From the NCBI GenBank assembly GCA_038030265.1, contig CM075939.1, forward strand, positions 10,273,253 through 10,337,252: a stretch of 64,000 nt of DNA, given 5' to 3'. Each line of letters opens with the position of its first letter. The stretch's first letter is position 1. Below are positions 56,402-64,000 of the stretch, in pieces. The DNA is from Corythucha ciliata (lineage: Eukaryota > Arthropoda > Insecta > Hemiptera > Tingidae). The translations under genes and the position numbers were made by a program. The notes under the pieces were generated by a model, which saw only the letters and a list, made by a program, of their open reading frames with translations, was not told where the DNA came from and made no database searches.

Positions 56402-56540
56402 AGGAGATTTTGCAATTAGTCCCGTAAACGCTAAAGCTAATTTTTGTGTACGCGTTGCTATAGGGTAGTAAAGATTTCGTTGGTTGAAATGCAAATATCG
56501 TTAACGTTAGCGTTAGCGGAGCTGTTTGCAAAATCTCTCT
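56402..56540. mobile_element. Small MITE next to the foldback
   Basis: Inverted ends GGAGATTTTGCAA / TTGCAAAATCTCT with inner CGCTAA / TTAGCG pairs; about 138 bp. Target duplication uncertain (CTAA on both sides). Confidence 0.5.
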
Positions 56541-56749
56541 AATTTGTATAGCAAAAAGTACAGCGCCAGACCGAAAATCAAATAATTTCCTAAAAAGTCT
56601 GTTTTCGGATTTTCGATCTCACGAGCCATCGAAGGCGTTCTCTTTTTGATTCCCCGTGTATTGCCTGTTTTCAGGGGCCGCACGACTTCGACAGCGCTGA
56701 AGTTCAGGGGGGGTAGTCAGTCTTAGATCCACGGGTGGGTGCATCTTCA

Positions 56750-57000
56750 CTTCTATACCCAGAATTGCAAAAATGGGTTTTAAGCGAGAAAAATACGCGA
56801 AAAAATTTTTGAAAGGGCAGAACCCGAGAATTAACCGTGAAATTATTTTTTTAGCGAGTCAGACCAGCGCAAAATGTGGGCTTACAGTGCAAAAGCTGCA
56901 AATTTTGTTTTTGAATAGGATAACCCCGAGATATTGACTGGGAAAATGGTAGTTTAGTCAGCTCACCCCCCCCCCCCATATTTCTGGTAGTGGAAGCTGC
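56750..57000. repeat. Degenerate minisatellite patch
   Basis: Diverged units around ATACGCGAAAAAATTTTTGA, ACCAGCGCAAAATGTGGG and TAACCCCGAGATATTG, followed by a C11 run. Confidence 0.5.
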
Positions 57001-58033
57001 GAAAGTGGCGTTTTTGTAGCCCAGACTACATGGTCAAAAGAGATCATCCGGTTTCCCGCTGAAATTAATAATTCCTAATTATTAATTTAGTTCCCGTAGG
57101 ACTAAATTCACGTTTATTTGACCTAAGAGTCATTTTCATAGGCTTCTCTTGGGCAAAATTTGCAGTTTTTTCACATGAGAAGATTACATCGACAGCTTAC
57201 ATAATTTTTTACCGAAAATCCCCATGATGAGAGGGGTGAAAGCTGCCCCCCCCCCCTACGGCTTCACTTTTTCGAGGCCTATAGGGGAGGGCAACTGCCC
57301 ACGAAGGGAATGGTGTACACGGCACGGGCGACTACACGGTGGGAATGCCCCCCCCCCCTCAAACCAACTAAATAATTTTATATTACTGGACAGGAACCGG
57401 TAACAATTGATCTTCTTTGGTGCAATGAAAACCATGAAGTTGGTCTTCACACAATTGGTTTGAATGAGAAAAAAAGAAATAAAAAGCGATTAAAGCGTTA
57501 TGTCATTTCTTTTCAGGACGACATATAAGAGAACAAGGAAAACCTTGAGTTTAACTCTTCGGGGATAATAATTTTCCTCGAAGAAGTAGGAAAAAAAAAA
57601 GAAAAGTTCAACGATTTTTCACCTCTCGCTCGACTATCCCTCCTACCCACCTCACCATCATACTACAATAACAATAAAAGACCTCGGGGGGAGGGGGGGT
57701 GCCACGAAGAGTTTCTGGTGAGAAACAACACTCGCCCCGCCTTTCCTCTCACCTGCCACCACAATTCTACCACCTCCAATATCCCCCCCCCCCCCACTCA
57801 TCATAATGACAAGAAGAGTTCTTCTTCGTTCAGTGCCAATGTCATTGTCTCCTCTTTCAACAAACCCGAGCAAACTCCTCCTGCGGGCTCCGCTTTCTAT
57901 TCACCGTCCCAAGGTCGTCCTTTTACCCTCAAACGCTCCTTGTTTTTATTTCTGATTTACCCCACCCCCACCACCATCTCGGGTTAACCGCGATATACAA
58001 CGTGCAGTGGCGTAGCGATACAGCACAGTTTAA

Positions 58034-58172
58034 TAGCGTTTTCCATTCATTGCAAATTTGCAGTATACTTGTGGGGTATAAGTTTTTCTACCCGTCCTAT
58101 CTGAATTGACACATATGTTAATGGAGAGGACGGTGCACTACCCTTGTGTGGTGTGTTGAATGGAAAACGCTA
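58034..58172. mobile_element. MITE, PIF/Harbinger-like, TAGCGTTTTCCATTC family, copy 2
   Basis: Inverted ends TAGCGTTTTCCATTCA and TGAATGGAAAACGCTA, 139 bp, flanked by TAA on both sides (58031-58033, 58173-58175). Same family as 34600-34729. Confidence 0.82.
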
Positions 58173-60228
58173 TAAGCCTCTTTTTTACTTTATGTTCCCA
58201 TACTCCTGATTCTCCTGCATAGTAGGATTATTCCATCCTCCGTACCTATGCAGCTTTATTTGAAACCGAAATAGAAGCTTGTGGGAGAGGTTGGAGGGGG
58301 AGTGGAAACATTTTTTTCTTATTAAAGAGCTTCCCCGCGGTTTTTAGCCGTACCCTCCCACCCACTACCCATCCACACACATACAGAGCAAATTACATCC
58401 TACGTGTTTTTTTTTTAAAGGATGTACGTAAATAAACAAAGGAAGTTGGCTGTTTATATATTTTTAATCCTAAAAAGCGAGAATTTTCTGGATTTCTCAC
58501 ACCCTAGCAGAGGTATTGGGTGCTCGAAAATATTCCTGACCTGAGTGTAACAAACAGTAACGACTGCGTTGAAATGTTCACAGTATAAATACCGGGCTAA
58601 GGCGAAGATTTATCCCTAAAAAATGGTTTGTTTCAATTGATAAACATCGCAATAAAGGTTAAAAGTGCGTTTTGTGGGTGTTATAAAGCATCTCTTCAAC
58701 CCTTCTCATTATCATAAATCACACCTCAAGGATTTAAAAATGAATAGTATAGGGATAATCTTAGAAGCCTATACACTTATAGAGAAGACTGGCGCCTGAA
58801 TGTTTCGTGTCTGATTCAGAGCTTGGGGAGGAGGGATTGAACGAATGTAAGAGAGAAAGAGAGTAATAGGGCGCGTGAGACTTAAAATCGGGGCGAATGT
58901 TTAAAAATATCGGTAAAAGTTGTATATTGGCAGGGGTGTTGGGTGGCGGGCTTTCAAAATATCGGACCGTATTTGAACAGTTAAATATCGGTGAAAACGC
59001 CTTACATTTTTCCTATCGTGCAGAAAGTAAAATTTGTAGGATTCAGTGGCCGTCGTATACAAGGGAGAGTAAATTTCTGCCGAAATAGGAGCTGGAGTCA
59101 CACAAAAACCGCAGCCGCTTCTACGGTATCGTACGAAAATAATCAGGCGTCCCACCGTCGCTAAAAATAAGCTGTTCGGCCGACTTAAAAGCGTGTTTCT
59201 TACAACGGAGTAGGGTGAATCAGGGTTTGGACGAGGATGAGTTGAGAGTTGTATGTATATACGGCGATTGAGTGAGCCCTGGGTCTAGTAGGACACATGG
59301 TTTTTAAAAAAAATGTTTGTTAAAGCATTTTTTATTATCCCCCCCCCCGCCAAGCGCAAAATTACTGAAACAAAGTTAGAAAGTACAAAAAGTACGTTTG
59401 CGCAATGCTAAAACACGACGGCTGCGCTTTTAAAGCCTGCGGTTTCCGAGACCCGGCGTCCTTGTTGAGAAACGGCCTCTTTTAAGTTTGTAAATCGTAA
59501 AGACACAGGCCGCAATACAATAACAAAAATTAATTAATATCAAATTAACTCCCCCCCCCCTACCCCGAATTTGACCGTTGAATTCGCGAGTGCACAGTTC
59601 AAAAGTCAAACTGGACCCCCCCTCTCTCTCTTACCCCACCTTTCACATCGTCCTCATTCATAGCGGCCACTTTCAAAGACCACCTCTCATACGGGCATAT
59701 TGCGCAACAAATTTGAACTTTTACGATGTTGAGAGTCGAAGAAGCTCTGGGATACTCTTTCAGAAATTGTGGTAAGGGGGGGGGGTTCTCGCAATATTTC
59801 GCACGATTATAAGATGTTAACTGCTTTGTAAAAACAGGAGTCAAACTTTCGCAATTTAGACAAAGAACGTACCCCTCCCCCCTCCTTCTAGCTAATCACC
59901 GTGACCAAGTGAAAGAGATTTCCTACACATTATTCACCACGGTCTAATTGTTTCCATAATTTTTACCCTTTCTAAAGGCGCCCTCGAAAAATAACTCGAA
60001 TATGAACGTTAATTAAATAGGAAGGAGCTAATTGGCTAGATGATCGATTAAGACCTCCCCCAACGGTAAAAATGCTCTCACTTTCCGGTGTCAAAAGGCT
60101 TTCAATTTTAGCCCTGAACCACCTAAATCGTATGCCTCCCCTCCCCTTACGACCACCTTCCACCTTTACCGACTACACAACTAATGCCACCGTAACCGCC
60201 CTGAGGGGTGAGGGCACAAAAGAAGAGG

Positions 60229-60502
60229 GTTTTTATAGAAGCTCAAGAAGACCCGCTTCCTCCAAAACCTTCGGCGAGACCAACTCAAGAAAAAAAAAGG
60301 CCTCCCGGGAAGTTTAAAAATGGGATTGAGGAGGGTAGGGCATTGGTCAGGCGGGGGAGGGGAGAAGAAAAAGACGAAGAAGACGACTCCGGTGTCGAAG
60401 AAGGTTGAAGAAACGAAGAAGAAGAAGAAAAAAAATGAACGAGAAGAGGAAAGCCTTTCCTCCAGTTCCAAGAAGTCTTCCATTAGCCTCGTCTGTCCTT
60501 GA
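60229..60502 (+). CDS. Possible charged-protein exon(s), unrecognised
   Basis: After an acceptor-like TTTTTATAG (ends about 60238) a frame reads EAQEDPLPPKPSARPTQEKK and on to a possible donor near 60334 (GAG|GTAGGG). A second frame further on (about 60367-60502) codes KKTKKTTPVSKKVEETKKKK and ends in a serine-rich tail at TGA. The purine-rich composition could equally be a GAA-type low-complexity tract. No family recognised. Confidence 0.18.
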
Positions 60503-61439
60503 AAGCCTTTCCCACGGGCTTTAGTACACTGTAGAGTTCGTGGTGATGATGGCAAGAGAGAAGAAAGGGTGGGGAAGGGAGGAAGAGGGTCTTCTTCCAG
60601 AACTTCTTTTACTCACTATAAAACTTCACCATCGTTGTACTAAACACTGGTCTGATGAGAATGAAAATTTTAAATCGAATTTAAATACCGCCCATCGTTT
60701 GCAATCACCACCATCCTGGCTATAATGAGAAAAAGTGTGAATTTCTCCAACTTTTTTTTTAAATTGATTCCATCGTATTTAAAAAACAATTTTACAATCG
60801 CGTTTTACCGAGACTTTCTCGGGCTCCTTAAAAAACACGAAAGGAGAGCCGCACAGACTTTTCTCCCTGGGTACTTGGCGGGGGGGTCATAAACTGGTAA
60901 AATTAAAAATGACGGCTATCTGCGTTTTAAAATTAATTCGTATTTTGAGGACGGTTCAGGTCAAAATGACGCAAATAATGCTGGGTGGACGCCTGTAGAG
61001 TGTGATGGGAAGAGAACGTCGAAAGGCAGAATTTTTCGGTGACTGGGTGTCGGGTTTAGAGACTAGACGGCAGACGTTCACGCCCTACGTATTTGTCCAT
61101 TGGATCTAGCGCGTTGAGCTATACGGGTGTGTGTAGTCCGTAGGATAAAGGCGCCGTTGAGAAGGGAGAGAGTTGGACCTGCGAGGCGTATTATAGGCTT
61201 CCGTGAGGCCTTCGCTTCAGATATGGTCCTCAGGCGTGTCGAGAGAGAGTGTGAGGGGGGCATTGGCTCCGTCATTCCCGGGCCCGGCGTTCCCTGAGAA
61301 CCCGGATTTTAGAAATCAAGAAAAGAAAGAAAAGGTGACCGGCGGGGGTGGGGGTTGTAATGAATGCCCTTCGTATTGATGGGATTTCGCAAAAACGTGG
61401 CTAAAAACGGCCTCCCAGAGGGGGCGATCCACCTATCGC

Positions 61440-61880
61440 CCGTGGAAGTTTTGTTTTTAAAATAAGCCGCAGATTCACCCCCAGAGTCAACGCCCTGAAA
61501 ATGATAAAATTTTTAACGTGTGATTCCCGTGAAGATATGACTTTTTAAGGGAGTCATTCCCGCGAAAATGCTTCATGACGTGCTAAACCCGCTAAATTTG
61601 ATTTTTGAAATAACCGAACCGGCGAAATTGTTTATTTATTGAGAAGCCAAAGGCAACATTGGTTCTTGAATCTGCCAAGGGGGTTCTGTAAGCGACAAAT
61701 CCGCAAAATTTGTACCGTTCGAAAGACCCCGCTCCTCACCAACCACCAGAATTGATTTTTTTGTTGAAGGACCCAAACCCTGATGTTTTTGTTTTTTTCA
61801 GTGAGTCAACCCTGTGAAATTGGTTTTCGGAAGTCCAATAAGGCTTGAAAAAATTGAAATTGATAGTTTCTGACGATGAG
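61440..61880. repeat. Degenerate minisatellite patch
   Basis: Units TTCCCGCGAAAATGCTTCAT, AACCGGCGAAATTGTTTATT, AATCCGCAAAATTTGTACCG and AACCCTGTGAAATTGG, 35-45 bp apart. Confidence 0.65.
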
Positions 61881-62760
61881 ACAAATTTTGCACATGACCA
61901 CCCAGTTTCCAAGGTTTTCGGACCATTGGTCAGGGCGCACTCCGGTGTGCGTTTGGACCGAATCGAGACCCCAAGTATGGGCTTCATTGTTCTGTAAATT
62001 TTCAATGCGTCGCTTGAGCGAATACAGTGAGAGGGCGTTCCCCTTTTGAAGCCCAACGACAATTTAACGTCAATTAATTTCCTTTGAATCGCCTAAAATT
62101 ATTCTTTTTGTTGAGAGAAGAGAGGAAAAAAAAAAAAAAATCTTCAGAGAAAGTTGTCCAACCACGGCACTACTCGCACTTGTCTTTTATGTCCTATTGG
62201 AAGAGTCCCATGGGGTTGGTGTACGTGATTGGTAGAAGGGCGAGAGGGAGGGATAAATGATTATCTCCGGGGTCATTTAATACGTAATACCGTGATTTCT
62301 AATATTGTGGAGTCTATATTTATAAAACATTTACTTTTTGATTTTTTTTATCAATAATAGTTTTTTTTCTCAAGAGGCGGGTTACAAAATGAACAAAAGA
62401 GTATTATAAAAATTATTGCGGAGGTTGTTGAATTTATCGGAAAGAGAATGAAAAAAAAAATTATTACCAAGGCGAGCAAGTTCTGCAATGTTTTGTTTTG
62501 TTCTTGTGTTAGTTGTTACTACAAGGAGAATTTTATGTTGCAAACCAAACTCTATCGCGCGCTGAGGATTTCGTCAAAATTTGATCGTTCTGTAGGGTCT
62601 AAACTAAGTTTTGTTGACGGTACTTACGACGGAACGATGAGGATAAGGGTTGGGGGGGGGGGCAGAAACTATCCCAGCATGGAAACTGTAGGTACTATTT
62701 CAAAGGTCCAAAATTTTGTAATAAACATGGAAGTGTAAGAAAAATCGGTCATTTATGGAG
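61880..62760. other. No gene recognised
   Basis: AT-rich, with an A15 run at about 62126-62140 and a G10 run at 62652. A 96-codon open frame at 62448 has no family signature. Confidence 0.45.
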
Positions 62761-63990
62761 GAAATATAACCCCGATTTTAAAAAAATTGCTAGTTCGCGG
62801 TCAAAGAGACAAACCGCTAATTCGCTGCTAAAATCGGGTAAAAGAGCTAATTCGCGGCTAAAATAGAGAAAAATCGCTAAGTCGCGGCTGAAATAGAGAA
62901 GAAAGCAAAATCGCGGCCAAAAATGATACAAAGCGCTAACTCGCGGCCAAAGTTGAGAAAATAATATCGCCAATTTTCAGTTTTACGGTTGAATTTTTAC
63001 TGAAAAATCTCTAATTAGCCTCTCAAATTAGGAAAAAACACTAATTAGCAACTAAAATAAAGAAAAGCGTTAGTTTACGGCTAAAATTGACCAAAAATTT
63101 CGAATTTAAAAAAAAATCGCAGTCAATGACATGAGAAAACCGCTAATTGGAAGAGAGCTAAATCTATGCTTAAATTGAGAAAACCCGCTAATTCATGACT
63201 AAAACTTATGAAAACGTTAATTCAAGCATACAATTAGAAAAATTGCGGGCTCAAATAGAGAAAACGCTAAATCGGCTCAAATTGATAAAGAAAAGCTAAC
63301 TCATGACCAAAATCGTGAAAAATCGCCGACTTGAAGTTCACAGAGGCACTTTTACTGATAAAGTGCTAATTCGCTGTATAAGTTGAGAAAACCCGCTAAG
63401 TTGACGACTAAAATAGAGAAAAGCGTTAATTCACGAATATAATTGAGGAAAATCGCGGATAAAATTGAGGAAAATGGTTAAATCACGGCTGGAATTATCG
63501 CCAATTGGCAGTTTTACGGTGGCATTTTCCACTGAAAAAAGAGCAAATGCGCTGCTGTGTGGGAAAATTTAATAAATCGCGGTTAAAACAGAAGTGTGAT
63601 TTTACACAATTTAGCCGCGAGTTAGCAATTATCCCCATTATATCTGAGAATGAGCGTTTTTCTCTCAGTTTTAACATGAAATCAGCTTTTTCTCAACTCT
63701 ATATCCGCGAATTAGCAGTTTTCTCTCCAATTTTATGCACGAAATAGCGTTTCACTCAATTTGAGCCGCGAAGCTGCCTCAAGAATCTACAAATTGGCGT
63801 TTTTTCAAATTCAGCTGCGACTGCTTCGTGAGGTTCAAGCTGCAAATTGTAGCACTCTTCGCTCTTATATCAATTTTAGACACGAACGAACGCATTGAGC
63901 ATTTTTACTCAATTTCTGGCGCGAATTAGCAGTTTTTCTCAATTCTCGAAGCGTGTTAACCAAATTTTCACAGCTTTAATAACCTAAAAA
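62760..63990. repeat. Long minisatellite, CGCTAATTCGCGGCTAAAAT type
   Basis: About 35-40 units of 27-32 bp, consensus CGCTAATTCGCGGCTAAAAT then TGAGAAAA, strongly diverged. From about 63590 the units appear in the opposite sense (GCCGCGAGTTAGCAATTATC, ATCCGCGAATTAGCAGTTTT), so the array contains an inversion. It reaches the end of the window. Confidence 0.82.
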
Positions 63991-64000
63991 GCCCTATTTC

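Larger units (their letters stand above)
57000..61440. other. No gene supported; MITE at 58 kb and weak coding-like patch at 60 kb
   Basis: Read on both strands for the missing YAP exons without success. Homopolymer C/G runs are frequent (57248, 57353, 57785, 59341, 59550, 59781). The only coding-like material is at 60229-60502. Confidence 0.45.

Noticed and set aside
61078..61275. Minus-strand 65-codon Arg/Ser-rich frame
   Set aside because: No match to the TEAD-binding domain or another family, and no clear splice sites.
62760..63990. Possible CRISPR array
   Set aside because: Repeats are diverged, spacers are not unique and unit length drifts; the setting is eukaryotic. It is a minisatellite.

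Overview
The window is nuclear DNA from a metazoan, most likely an invertebrate. The genes have spliceosomal introns with GT-AG borders (many only 50-100 bp), there are no operons, and the space between genes is packed with DNA transposons, foldback elements and degenerate minisatellites. The genes (a YAP/Yorkie homologue with a C-terminal PDZ-binding tail, the ciliary EF-hand protein calaxin, glutaredoxin-thioredoxin reductase fusions) point to an animal, but I cannot place it in a phylum from sequence alone. Exon structures below were worked out by hand from splice signals, reading phase and family similarity.

1-10 kb is compact and genic. A last exon resembling the nucleoporin Nup62 C-terminus (609-951, +) runs tail-to-tail into a 10-exon gene (1016-4198, -). 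That gene is head-to-head, across only 149 bp, with an 8-exon paralogue (4348-6871, +), which in turn is tail-to-tail with calaxin (6967-9774, -). The divergent pair is the highlight. Both are full-length glutaredoxin + thioredoxin-reductase fusions (TGR-type) sharing intron positions, but in both the two redox cysteines of the CxxxxC centre are replaced, the C-terminal Cys/Sec redox tail is absent and the FAD-contacting GD motif reads GS. One copy keeps an intact CPYC glutaredoxin site, the other does not. They look like an expressed pair of flavoreductase pseudoenzymes.

10-20 kb is accessory DNA: interlocked palindromes, Harbinger-type MITEs with TWA target duplications, two hAT-type elements with 8-bp duplications, and a Ty3/gypsy-like pol remnant with internal deletions (14664-16810, -). 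21.0-23.0 kb holds an 8-exon SDR16C/RDHE2-like retinol-dehydrogenase-family gene with intact catalytic residues. 23-31 kb is minisatellite, dispersed repeats and a 2.2-kb foldback element.

31101-37258 is one Mutator-like (MULE) transposon, bounded by ~55-bp inverted repeats and a perfect 10-bp target duplication. It carries a frameshifted C2H2-zinc-finger/MULE-transposase/SWIM gene and at least five later insertions.

37.5-48.7 kb and probably beyond is a YAP/Yorkie gene on the minus strand. I recover six 3' exons (half of WW1, polyQ, WW2, coiled coil, LATS-site region, acidic region and a tiny last exon ending in LTWL*). The 5' exons with the TEAD-binding domain and the first half of WW1 were not found. 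48.7-64 kb holds no gene I can support; it is mostly foldback elements, MITEs and long degenerate minisatellites, including a 1.2-kb array at the end of the window.

The unexplained structural theme is the set of dispersed minisatellites. At least a dozen arrays, in both orientations and with at least four different linkers, are all built around a CCGCGAAATTG-like core.
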